A stretch of 64,000 nucleotides of DNA from Burkholderia arboris. Lineage in GTDB: Bacteria > Pseudomonadota > Gammaproteobacteria > Burkholderiales > Burkholderiaceae. The DNA is taken from positions 1-64,000 of the forward strand of contig NZ_CABVPX010000034.1 of the NCBI RefSeq assembly GCF_902499125.1. The letters run 5' to 3'. Below the pieces are notes generated by a model that searched no databases, was not told where the DNA came from, and saw only the letters and a program-made list of their open reading frames with translations. Both the position numbers and the translations under genes were made by a program. This document shows, one piece after another, positions 18,771 to 27,143 of the stretch. The first letter of the stretch is position 1; each line of letters opens with the position of its first letter.

Positions 18771-19666
18771 TGCGAGCGGATCATCGTGCCGAACGGTTGC
18801 TCGGTCAGGATTTCCAGCAGCACCGAATGCTCGATCCGGCCGTCGACGATGTGCACCGACTTCACGCCGCTCTTCGCGGCGTCGAGCGCCGACGAGATCT
18901 TCGGCAGCATGCCGCCGGAGATCGTGCCGTCCTCGAACAGCGCGTCGATCTCGCGCGCCGACAGGTCGGTCAGCAGGTTGCCGTCCTTGTCCATCACGCC
19001 CGGGATGTTGGTCATCATCAGCAGCTTCTCGGCGTTCAGCACGGTCGCGAGCTTGCCCGCGACGAGGTCCGCATTGATGTTGTACGAGAGGCCGTCTTCG
19101 CCGAAGCCGATCGGCGAGATCACCGGGATGAACGCGTCGTCCTGCAGCGCCTTCACGACCGCCGGGTTGATCGCCTCGACTTCGCCGACCTGGCCGATGT
19201 CGATGTACTGGCCCGGGTTGTCGCGGTCCGGCATCAGCAGCTTGCGTGCGTGGATCAGGCCGCCGTCCTTGCCCGTCAGGCCCACCGCGTGGCCGCCGAA
19301 GTGGTTGATCAGCATCACGATGTCCTGCTGCACTTCGCCGCCCAGCACCCACTCGACGACTTCCATCGTCTCTTCGTCGGTGACGCGCATGCCCTGGATG
19401 AAGGTGCCGGCCTTGCCGATCTTCTTCAGCGCGTGATCGATCTGCGGACCGCCGCCGTGGACGATCACCGGGTTGATGCCGACCAGTTTCAGCAGGATCA
19501 CGTCGCGCGCGAAGCCCTGCTTGAGCCGCTCTTCCGTCATCGCGTTGCCGCCGTATTTGATGACCACGGTCTTGCCGTGGTAACGACGGATGTACGGCAG
19601 CGCCTCGGCGAGGATTTCTGCTTTCAGCGTGGGGGCGATCTGCGAGAGGTCGATGGGCTCGGACAT
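18767..19666 (-). CDS. argB: Acetylglutamate kinase
   Basis: The second enzyme of arginine synthesis, phosphorylating N-acetylglutamate. The 299-residue protein shows KYGGNAM (about residue 40), VHGGGPQID (about 72), the acetylglutamate-binding GLTGKDGG region, and a C-terminal ISGGMLPKISSALDAAKSGV signature. The N-terminal helix before the kinase fold (APTLKAEILAEALPYIRRYHGKT) is the extension seen in hexameric, arginine-inhibited enzymes, so feedback control is likely by family rule. It is the first gene of the operon with the HAD gene and slmA. Confidence 0.97.
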   Translation of the reverse strand: MSEPIDLSQIAPTLKAEILAEALPYIRRYHGKTVVIKYGGNAMTEERLKQGFARDVILLKLVGINPVIVHGGGPQIDHALKKIGKAGTFIQGMRVTDEETMEVVEWVLGGEVQQDIVMLINHFGGHAVGLTGKDGGLIHARKLLMPDRDNPGQYIDIGQVGEVEAINPAVVKALQDDAFIPVISPIGFGEDGLSYNINADLVAGKLATVLNAEKLLMMTNIPGVMDKDGNLLTDLSAREIDALFEDGTISGGMLPKISSALDAAKSGVKSVHIVDGRIEHSVLLEILTEQPFGTMIRSH

Positions 19667-19960
19667 GGCGGCGGCTCTGGCTGGGAACAGTTGAAACACG
19701 GCGAATTGTACAGGAGTGGCGCAGCGCAGCATCGGGTTTTTGGGCGGGCCGGAACACCGGCGGCGCGAGGCGGGCACGGCGCGCGGCGGCCCGCCGGCTA
19801 TGGCGCGGCGCGATTCCGGCCGCGGCGCGCGGGTGTCGCCGGCGGGCTGGCGCGCGCGTGTTTGCGAGGGGCCTCGGCCGGATGGCCGGCGTGCAAAATC
19901 CGTGCGCCGCGCTATGCTTGTCGCGTGGGGCGATTTCCCGCCCGCTTCCGCGATTGCGCC

Positions 19961-20200
<240 letters not shown>

Positions 20201-20291
20201 CGGCGGCCGCCGTGCCCGCGGCGCACCCCGCCCGCGCGATCCGATCCGGCCCCGCTAGAGGCGCCGCCCGCTAAACGGGTAAACTGCTCGG

Positions 20292-21722
20292 ATGCAACGA
20301 ATCACCACCACCGGGCGCGTCAACCTCAGTCACCTGTTCTGGCTTCGCAATCTCGCGATCATCGGCCAGCTCGTGACGATCGGCGTCGTGCAGACCTATT
20401 TCGGCGTGCACCTGCCGTTACCGGCAATGCTGATGGTCATCGCGCTCGAAATCGTTTTCAACGCGCTGACCTGGGTGCGCGTGCTGCGCGCCCGGCCCGA
20501 GACCAATTTCGAGCTGCTCGGCCAGCTGTGGGTCGACCTCGGCGCGCTGTCCGCGCTGCTGTTCCTGTCGGGCGGCACGACCAACCCGTTCGTGTCGCTG
20601 TACCTGCCGTCGCTCGCGATCGCGGCGGCCGTGCTGCCGTGGCACCTGATGATCTGGCTCGCGGCGTTCGCGGTCGCGTGCTATGCGGCACTCGGCTTCG
20701 ATTCGGTGCCGCTCAACATGGACAACCCGGCGAACCTGTTCGACTACTACCGTACCGGCATGTGGGCGAACTTCATGGTGAGCGTCGGGCTGATCGCGTG
20801 GTTCGTCGCGCGCATGTCGAATGCGCTGCGCCAGCGCGATTCGGCGCTCGGCGAAGCGCAGCAGCATCTGCTGCGCGACGAGCGGGCCGTTGCGCTCGGC
20901 GTGCAGGCCGCCACCGTCGCGCACGAGATGGGCACGCCGCTGTCGACGATCGCGATGCTCGCCGAAGAGCTGCGCGACGCCGCGCGCGCCGATCCGGGGC
21001 TCGCGCGCTACGAGGCCGACCTGAAGGTGCTCGAGGAACAGATGACGCTCTGCACGTCGGCGCTCGCGCGCCTGCGCAGCCGCGCGAGCGCGCCGGCCAG
21101 CCGCCAGCCGGTGGACGACTGGCTCGACACGTTCGTCGAGCACTGGCGCCTGCGGCATCCGCACGTGCAGTTCGAATCGCTCGGCGCGCGTCCGGCGGGC
21201 GTCGCGCTCGACGATACGGTCGCGGCCGGCCAGATCCTGACGATCCTGCTCGACAACGCCGCGCGGGCGAGCCCGCAGCGCGTGACGCTGGCCGCGAAGG
21301 TCGCGCACGGCGGCACGGCCGACGAAATTGAATTCGAGGTATGCGACGACGGGCCCGGCATTCCGGCCTCGCTGCGCGAATCGCTCGGCGCGATGCCGGT
21401 CGACAGCACGCAGGGCGGGCACGGGGTCGGCCTGTATCTCGCGTTCAGTGCGGCCGCGCGGCTTGGCGGCGAGATCGAACTGTCCGATGTCGTGCCGCGC
21501 GCGGCGGGCGGCAACGGGCGGGCCGGCGGTGCGGCAAATGGCCACGCCGCAGCCGTATCGGGCCCCCGCGCGGGCCAGCGCACGGGTGAACGTGCGGCCG
21601 AACGGACGGCCGGCATGCCGGACAGCCGCCCGGCCGGTGCGACCGCCGCGCGCGGCACGCGGGCCGTGCTGCGCCTGCCGGTCGTGCGCGTCGCGGCGCC
21701 GGCCGCCTCAACCAACACGTAG
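20292..21722 (+). CDS. regB: Redox-sensing sensor histidine kinase of the RegB/PrrB/RoxS type
   Basis: An inner-membrane kinase of 476 residues that signals redox state to RegA. Five or six membrane spans fill the first 170 residues. The quinone-binding signature GGTTNPF (about residue 95) lies between spans, and the H box is VAHEMGTPLSTI (about 215), matching RegB. A Cys in the dimerisation helix (TLCTSALARLR) lies where RegB keeps its redox Cys. The ATPase domain has the N box LLDNAARAS and G boxes DDGPGIP and GGHGVGLYLA. The C-terminal 90 residues hold a Gly/Ala/Arg-rich insertion unlike shorter relatives. The response regulator follows 13 bp later. Confidence 0.88.
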   Translation: MQRITTTGRVNLSHLFWLRNLAIIGQLVTIGVVQTYFGVHLPLPAMLMVIALEIVFNALTWVRVLRARPETNFELLGQLWVDLGALSALLFLSGGTTNPFVSLYLPSLAIAAAVLPWHLMIWLAAFAVACYAALGFDSVPLNMDNPANLFDYYRTGMWANFMVSVGLIAWFVARMSNALRQRDSALGEAQQHLLRDERAVALGVQAATVAHEMGTPLSTIAMLAEELRDAARADPGLARYEADLKVLEEQMTLCTSALARLRSRASAPASRQPVDDWLDTFVEHWRLRHPHVQFESLGARPAGVALDDTVAAGQILTILLDNAARASPQRVTLAAKVAHGGTADEIEFEVCDDGPGIPASLRESLGAMPVDSTQGGHGVGLYLAFSAAARLGGEIELSDVVPRAAGGNGRAGGAANGHAAAVSGPRAGQRTGERAAERTAGMPDSRPAGATAARGTRAVLRLPVVRVAAPAASTNT

Positions 21723-21735
21723 ACGGAGAAACCAC

Positions 21736-22278
21736 ATGAGCGAGAACAATTTCCTGGTGATCGACGACAACGAGGTGTTCGCGGGCACGCTCGCGCGCGG
21801 CCTCGAGCGCCGCGGTTACGCGGTCCAGCAGGCGCACGACAAGGAGGCGGCGCTCCGGCTCGCCGCCGGCAGCAAGTTCCAGTTCATCACCGTCGACCTG
21901 CATCTCGGCGAGGATTCGGGCCTGAGCCTGATCGCGCCGCTGTGCGACCTGCAGCCCGACGCGCGGATCCTGGTGCTGACCGGCTACGCGAGCATCGCGA
22001 CAGCCGTGCAGGCCGTGAAGGAAGGCGCGGACAACTATCTCGCGAAGCCGGCGAACGTCGAGTCGATCCTGGCCGCGCTGCAGACCAACGCGACCGAAGT
22101 GCAGGCCGACGAGGCGCTCGAGAACCCGGTCGTGCTGTCGGTCGACCGGCTCGAATGGGAGCACATCCAGCGCGTGCTGGCCGAGAACAACAACAACATC
22201 TCGGCAACCGCCCGCGCGTTGAACATGCATCGCCGTACGCTGCAGCGCAAGCTGGCGAAGAAGCCGGTGCGGCAGTAA
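21736..22278 (+). CDS. regA: Response regulator of the RegA/PrrA/RoxR type
   Basis: A 180-residue DNA-binding response regulator. The receiver domain has the acidic pair DD near residue 10, the phosphoacceptor Asp in FITVDLHLGEDSG (about 54), Thr in VLTGYAS and Lys in YLAKPANV. A short linker leads to a Fis-type HTH: the recognition region NNNNISATARALNMHRRTLQRKLAKK is the RegA hallmark. It is co-transcribed with the kinase upstream. Expected targets are respiratory and redox genes by family analogy; targets in this organism are not visible here. Confidence 0.9.
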   Translation: MSENNFLVIDDNEVFAGTLARGLERRGYAVQQAHDKEAALRLAAGSKFQFITVDLHLGEDSGLSLIAPLCDLQPDARILVLTGYASIATAVQAVKEGADNYLAKPANVESILAALQTNATEVQADEALENPVVLSVDRLEWEHIQRVLAENNNNISATARALNMHRRTLQRKLAKKPVRQ

Positions 22279-22288
22279 GCGGGGCGCG

Positions 22289-22651
22289 TCAGCCGGGCAA
22301 GCCTGACGTTCGCGGCAGGCAGGCGACGATCTCGCGTTTCAGCAGGAGCGTGATCAGCGCCGAGTAGACGATATTCGCGAGAAACGGCGCGAACCCGCCG
22401 ATCACGATCGGAATGGCCATCGGCCACGGCGTTGTCGATACGCCACTCGCGAGGCGCTGGATGCCGATGCTGATCGCGACGCTGGCGAGTGCGATACCCG
22501 CCAGCGTGCCCAGCCACGCGAGTACGAGCGCGACGTTGTAGCGCCGCAGCGAATCTCGCCTGATCCGGCGCATGAGCGACAGGATGTCGGCGCGCGTGAG
22601 CGCGAGCAGGGCCGGCACGAACCGGCCGGCGATGGACGGGTAGATGGTCAT
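22289..22651 (-). CDS. Small hypothetical membrane protein
   Basis: A 120-residue product with a basic N-terminal half (SLMRRIRRDSLRRYN) and two or three hydrophobic segments: about residues 41-62, 77-100, and a weaker one near 20. The ribosome-binding site in front of ATG 22651 is poor, so the start is uncertain. It lies between regA and hslU and overlaps neither. I recognise no family. It could be a real inner-membrane protein or a chance ORF in GC-rich DNA; the hydrophobic pattern favours a real gene. Confidence 0.5.
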   Translation of the reverse strand: MTIYPSIAGRFVPALLALTRADILSLMRRIRRDSLRRYNVALVLAWLGTLAGIALASVAISIGIQRLASGVSTTPWPMAIPIVIGGFAPFLANIVYSALITLLLKREIVACLPRTSGLPG

Positions 22652-22775
22652 TCGAATGCGGTGACGAATGCGTCTGTTCGTGGTCTGAGGAATCCCGATT
22701 ATAGGGACGCACGAGCGCGCCGGCCATCAGCCGCGTTCCAGGGGCAGGCACGTGCGCCACATCGCATCGCCATGA

Positions 22776-22812
22776 AAAAACGGGCGACCCCGGAAAGGGG
22801 CCGCCCGTTTTT
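22776..22812 (-). terminator. Terminator after hslU
   Basis: A strong GC-rich hairpin with A/T ends: on the minus strand, an AAAAACGGGC arm, a GC stem with a short TTTC loop, and the complementary arm ending in a T run. It starts 19 bp after the hslU stop. Confidence 0.88.
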
Positions 22813-22830
22813 CGTCCGGCGCCGCGCGCG

Positions 22831-24174
22831 TTACAGCACGTAGCGCGACAGATCTTCGTCCTGCGACACTTCGCCGAGTGCGCGATCGACATACTTCGCG
22901 TCGATCGTCACGCGCTCGCCGGTGTGGTTGCCGGCCGAGAACGACACTTCCTCGAGCAGCTTCTCGATCACCGTGTACAGTCGGCGCGCGCCGATGTTCT
23001 CGGTCTTCTCGTTGACCGCGAACGCGATTTCCGCGAGGCGGCGGATGCCGTCTTCGGCGAATTCGAGCTGCACGTCTTCGGTCGCGAGCAGCGCCTGGTA
23101 CTGCTTGACGAGGCTTGCGTCGGTCGCGACGAGGATCGCTTCGAAATCGTTCACGGACAGCGAATCGAGCTCGACGCGGATCGGGAAGCGGCCCTGCAGT
23201 TCGGGGATCAGATCGCTCGGCTTCGCGAGGTGGAATGCGCCGCTCGCGATGAACAGGATGTGATCGGTCTTCACCATCCCGTACTTCGTGTTGACCGTCG
23301 TGCCTTCGACGAGCGGCAGCAGGTCGCGCTGCACGCCCTGGCGCGACACTTCGCCGCCGCTGCCTTCGTTGTTGCGCGACGTGATCTTGTCGATCTCGTC
23401 GAGGAACACGATGCCGTTCTGCTCGACGTTCTGCACGGCCTTCGTCTTCACTTCCTCTTCGTTCAGCATCTTCGCCGCTTCCTCGTCGGTCAGCAGCTTC
23501 AGCGCTTCCTTGATCTTCACCTTGCGGCGCTGCTTCTTGCCGCTGCCGAGGTTCGAGAACATCGAGCGGATCTGCTCGGTCATCTCTTCCATCCCCGGCG
23601 GCGCCATGATGTCCATGCCGGCCGACGGCTGCTCGAGGTCGAGCTCGATTTCCTTGTCGTCGAGCTGGCCTTCGCGCAGGCGCTTGCGGAACGTCTGGCG
23701 CGTCGCGTTGTTGTCGTCGTTCGCGTGTTCGGCATCGCTGCCGAAGCCCACCGCGCGCGGTTGCGGCAGCAGGATGTCGAGGATGCGGTCTTCCGCCTGG
23801 TCGGTCGCCTTGCTGCGCACCTTGCGCATCTCGGTTTCACGGGTCTGCTTGACCGAAATCTCGATCAGGTCGCGCACGATGCTGTCGACGTCGCGGCCGA
23901 CGTAGCCGACTTCGGTGAACTTGGTCGCTTCGATCTTGATGAACGGCGCATCGGCGAGCTTCGCGAGGCGGCGCGCGATTTCGGTCTTGCCGACGCCCGT
24001 CGGCCCGATCATCAGGATGTTCTTCGGCGTGATTTCCTGGCGCAGCGGGTCGGCGACCTGCTGGCGGCGCCAGCGGTTGCGCAGTGCGACGGCGACGGCC
24101 TTCTTCGCCTTCGCCTGGCCGATGATGTGCTTGTCGAGTTCCGAGACGATCTCGGCAGGGGTCATGGTGCTCAT
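22831..24174 (-). CDS. hslU: ATP-dependent protease ATPase subunit HslU
   Basis: The unfoldase ring of the HslVU (ClpYQ) protease. The 447-residue AAA+ protein begins with the usual ELDKHIIGQAKAKKAVAVAL, has Walker A GPTGVGKTEIARRL (about residue 58), the pore segment GYVGRDVDS, an intermediate I-domain of about 130 residues, Walker B VFLDEID and the sensor region RFPIRVEL. The C-terminus ends SRYVL, the tail that docks into HslV. It follows hslV by 10 bp. Confidence 0.98.
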   Translation of the reverse strand: MSTMTPAEIVSELDKHIIGQAKAKKAVAVALRNRWRRQQVADPLRQEITPKNILMIGPTGVGKTEIARRLAKLADAPFIKIEATKFTEVGYVGRDVDSIVRDLIEISVKQTRETEMRKVRSKATDQAEDRILDILLPQPRAVGFGSDAEHANDDNNATRQTFRKRLREGQLDDKEIELDLEQPSAGMDIMAPPGMEEMTEQIRSMFSNLGSGKKQRRKVKIKEALKLLTDEEAAKMLNEEEVKTKAVQNVEQNGIVFLDEIDKITSRNNEGSGGEVSRQGVQRDLLPLVEGTTVNTKYGMVKTDHILFIASGAFHLAKPSDLIPELQGRFPIRVELDSLSVNDFEAILVATDASLVKQYQALLATEDVQLEFAEDGIRRLAEIAFAVNEKTENIGARRLYTVIEKLLEEVSFSAGNHTGERVTIDAKYVDRALGEVSQDEDLSRYVL

Positions 24175-24184
24175 GGTGCGGTCC

Positions 24185-24721
24185 TTACTCGATCGTTTCG
24201 ATGATGCGATTGTGGTTCGTGTAGATGCACATGTCGCCGGCGATCCCGAGCGACTTCTCGACGATCTCGCGCGGCGACAGCTCGGTGTTCTCGACGAGCG
24301 CGCGGGCCGCAGCCTGCGCGTAGGCGCCGCCCGAGCCGATCGCGCAGATGCCGCCTTCGGGGTCGAGCACGTCGCCGTTGCCGGTGATCACGAGCGTGGT
24401 GGTGGCATCGGCCGTGATCAGCATCGCCTCGAGGCGGCGCAGCATCCGGTCGGTGCGCCAGTCCTTCGCGAGCTCGACGGCCGCACGGGTCAGGTTGCCC
24501 TGGTGCTTCTCGAGCTTCGCCTCGAAGCGGTCGAGCAGCGAGAACGCATCGGCGGTGCCGCCCGCGAATCCGACCAGAACCTGGTTGTTGTAGATCCGCC
24601 GCACTTTCCGCGCGCCACCCTTCATGACGATGTTGCCGAGGGTTACCTGGCCGTCGCCGCCGAGCGCGACCTTGTCGCCGCGCCGGACCGAAACGATGGT
24701 CGTGCCGTGAAATTGCTCCAT
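24185..24721 (-). CDS. hslV: ATP-dependent protease peptidase subunit HslV
   Basis: The proteolytic dodecamer of HslVU in the cytoplasm. After a six-residue propeptide (MEQFHG) the catalytic N-terminal Thr is exposed: [21 protein letters not shown]. Other proteasome-like marks are [14 protein letters not shown] and [13 protein letters not shown]. The 178 residues match the family. It is the first gene of the pair with hslU, downstream of a candidate heat-shock promoter. Confidence 0.98.
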
Positions 24722-24820
24722 CTGCGTTCCTTGAGAAAAACGGGGAAGAGTCGGGCGGCGCGAGGCGCCGCCGCGTGAATCCGCAGTGCGCCGGGGAGCG
24801 GCCCGGCGCGCGTCCGTTTC

Positions 24821-24848
24821 ATTTTAGGGCGGGCGCCGGGATATCAAG
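24821..24848 (-). promoter_or_regulatory. Candidate sigma-32 promoter for hslVU
   Basis: On the minus strand a CTTGATA box is followed, after about 12 bases, by CCCTAAAAT. This resembles the heat-shock consensus (CTTGAAA, 13-15 bases, CCCCATNT) and lies about 100 bp before hslV, a classic heat-shock gene. The -10 match is partial, and the same bases also offer a TAAAAT box for sigma-70. Confidence 0.4.
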
Positions 24849-24888
24849 AGGCGGGGGGCAAATCGGCACGCCGGGAACCGGTGCCGGA

Positions 24889-24921
24889 AAAACAAAAAGC
24901 GCGCGGCAGGCCGCGCGCTTT
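24889..24921 (-). terminator. Terminator after dksA
   Basis: A perfect 12-bp stem (24896-24907 with 24910-24921) of alternating G and C. On the minus strand it is followed by a T-rich run. It starts 36 bp after the dksA stop, so it ends dksA and separates it from hslVU. Confidence 0.88.
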
Positions 24922-24956
24922 CGGGAAGCAGCGTGTCTGAGCGGAACGCCGCTCGA

Positions 24957-25373
24957 TCAGTCGCCGAACAGCTTCTGGCGCAACTCGCGGCGCTCCTGCG
25001 CTTCGAGCGACAGCGTGGCGGTCGGACGGGCGAGCAGCCGCGGAATGCCGATCGGCTCGCCGGTTTCCTCGCACCAGCCGTAATCGCCGGAGTCGATGCG
25101 GGCGAGCGACTGCTGAACCTTCTTGAGGAGCTTGCGTTCGCGGTCGCGCGTACGCAGCTCGAGCGCGTGCTCTTCCTCGATCGTCGCGCGATCGGCGGGA
25201 TCGGGCACGATCACCGTCTCGCGCAGGTTCTCGGTCGTCTGGCCTGCATTCTTGAGGATGTCCGCCTGCAACTGTTCGAGCCGATTTTTGAAGAAGGCGA
25301 GCTGATCCTCATTCATGTAATCCTTGTCGCTCATCTTCAGGATTTCGGCTTCGGTCAAGAGTTTCTTCGTCAT
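24957..25373 (-). CDS. dksA: RNA polymerase-binding transcription factor DksA, one-cysteine form
   Basis: DksA binds the secondary channel of RNA polymerase and, with ppGpp, shifts transcription in the stringent response. The 138-residue protein has the coiled coil (about 25-105) with the tip DPADRAT carrying the functional Asp-x-x-Asp, then the globular end. Where classical DksA has four zinc Cys, this protein has only one (YGWCEETGE); the others are replaced by Thr, Ser and Ala (CEETG ... TLSLEA). Such one-Cys forms are known and can work without zinc. The rest of the fold (IGIPRLLARPTA) is conserved. Single-gene unit with its own terminator. Confidence 0.93.
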   Translation of the reverse strand: MTKKLLTEAEILKMSDKDYMNEDQLAFFKNRLEQLQADILKNAGQTTENLRETVIVPDPADRATIEEEHALELRTRDRERKLLKKVQQSLARIDSGDYGWCEETGEPIGIPRLLARPTATLSLEAQERRELRQKLFGD

Positions 25374-25870
25374 CTGCTTGCTTCTTCAATGTGCGGCAAA
25401 TCGAGAGATATTGCCTGCACTTTGGGATTACCCGCAACCGCGCTTGCAATCATTTGCGATTTGCCGCCGCGGGGCCGAAAGCCTCTGGAAAACCGGTTCT
25501 CAAATACCAGGATAGGCCTGGCGCGGAGTTGTGCGCGCTGCGAACCGGTGTGCTGCGCGGCACATCGCATCGGCCGCGGCCGGGAGGCGGATTGGCGATC
25601 CGGCGCGGTTGCGATGCCCGGAAAACTGGTTCAGCAAGAACCGGGCCTGTTTGTTGCCGTACTCCAGCGGGCACGTATTGTAACTGAATCGCAAGCGGGC
25701 GCCGTATCGGGTCGATCCCCGTCGGCTGCGCCAATATCTAGAAAATATAACGCGCAAATCGCGAAAAAGCGATGACGGCGAAACCCTGCCCGAAAAGGGC
25801 GCCGCGCAGACGCCTCAGCCGCCGGGAAAGGCGGCCGGGCGACGCCGTGCGCGGCGGGTGCCCGTGCGCG
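25374..25870. other. Long upstream region of dksA
   Basis: No gene is supported here. The stretch near 25675-25760 is AT-richer than its surroundings and probably carries dksA promoters. TACAAT can be read on the minus strand (25674-25679), but no clear -35 at standard spacing is visible. A small hairpin with GGTTC/GAACC arms lies around 25627-25641. The block also separates dksA from the end of the upstream GTPase gene. Confidence 0.35.
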
Positions 25871-26950
25871 TCAGGCGAGGCAGGCGTCGAGGCCGTCGGT
25901 GATCAGGTCCTGCGGCAGGTCGACGCCGATGAACACCATCTTGTTGGTCTTCTTTTCGACCGGCAGCCACTTCGCGGCGAGGTCGCTGCCCATCATCTGG
26001 TGCACGCCCTGGAACACGACCTTGCGGTCGACGCCCTTCATGTACAGCACGCCCTTGTAGCGCAGCATCCGCTCGCCGTAGATCTGCAGGATGCCGCCGA
26101 GGAAGTCTTCCAGCTTGTTCGGATCGAACGGGCGGTCGTTGCGGTACACGAACGACTTGATCTTGTCGTCGTGGTGCGCGTGGTGGTGATGGTGGTGGCC
26201 ATGGTCGTGATCGTGCGCGCATTGACCGTGATCGTGGTCGCAATCGGCGTGATCGTGATCATGGTCGTGATCGTGGTGGTGGTGCGCGTGGTCGTCTTCG
26301 GCGAGGAAGTCGGGGTCGATCTCGAGCTTCGCGTTCAGGTTGAAGCCGCGCAGGTCGAAGATTTCCTTGATGTCGGCTTCACCGAAGTTCACGACCTTGA
26401 TCACGGCCTTCGGGTTCATGTGCATCAGGCGGTGCTTGAGGCCGGCGACGGTCTGGTCGTCGACGAGGTCCGACTTCGTGATGAACAGGCGGTCGGCGAA
26501 GCCGACCTGGCGCTGCACGACTTCGTGTTCGTCGAGCTGCGCGTTCGCGTGCTTTGCGTCGACGAGCGTGATGACCGCGTCGAGCAGGAAATCGTCGGCG
26601 ATTTCGCTGTCGATGAAGAAGGTTTGCGCGACGGGACCCGGGTTCGCGAGGCCGGTCGTCTCGATCACGATGCGGTCGAAGTCGAGCTTGCCTTCGCGCT
26701 TCTTCGCGGCGAGATCGCCGAGCGCGCGGGCCAGATCGCCGCGGATCGTGCAGCAGATGCAGCCGTTGCTCATCTGGATGATCTGCTCGTTCGAATCCTG
26801 CACGAGGATTTCGTTGTCGATGTTCTCTTCGCCGAACTCGTTCTCGATCACGGCGATCTTCATGCCGTGCTGTTCGTTCAGGATGCGCTTGAGCAGCGTC
26901 GTCTTGCCGCTGCCGAGGAAGCCGGTAAGGATGGTGACGGGAGTGGCCAT
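25871..26950 (-). CDS. COG0523 (CobW/YjiA/ZNG1-like) metal-chaperone GTPase with a histidine-rich insert
   Basis: A G3E-family GTPase thought to deliver zinc or another metal to client proteins. The 359 residues hold Walker A GFLGSGKTT (residues 10-18), the metal-binding CxCC motif (CICC, 64-67), ETTGLANPGP (switch/Walker B region) and the base-recognition TKSDL. The insert at about residues 220-263 is extremely rich in His and Asp, suiting metal storage or hand-over. The C-terminal CobW_C domain follows. ATG 26950 gives the standard N-terminus MATPVTILTGF. Zinc is the most likely metal by family; no Zur box was identified. Confidence 0.88.
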   Translation of the reverse strand: MATPVTILTGFLGSGKTTLLKRILNEQHGMKIAVIENEFGEENIDNEILVQDSNEQIIQMSNGCICCTIRGDLARALGDLAAKKREGKLDFDRIVIETTGLANPGPVAQTFFIDSEIADDFLLDAVITLVDAKHANAQLDEHEVVQRQVGFADRLFITKSDLVDDQTVAGLKHRLMHMNPKAVIKVVNFGEADIKEIFDLRGFNLNAKLEIDPDFLAEDDHAHHHHDHDHDHDHADCDHDHGQCAHDHDHGHHHHHHAHHDDKIKSFVYRNDRPFDPNKLEDFLGGILQIYGERMLRYKGVLYMKGVDRKVVFQGVHQMMGSDLAAKWLPVEKKTNKMVFIGVDLPQDLITDGLDACLA

Positions 26951-27143
26951 GTCGGTCGCCTGTGGTTCGTGAATCGGGGTCAAAACCAGGATGTGCGTCG
27001 CGCCCTCGCGCTGCGAGCCGGGGCGCACAACCATTCATTGAAACATACCTGTCAAGCCCCCGCCCGTCGTCCGAACGACAGGCGAAAGCGCGGGCCCGAC
27101 AGGCGGGGCCGGCGGACAGGGGTGTCCGCCAAGATCGGGGCGA

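Noticed and set aside
26160..26300. Tandem-repeat or CRISPR-like array
   Set aside because: The repetitive look comes from His/Asp codons of the GTPase insert; units are irregular and stay in frame.
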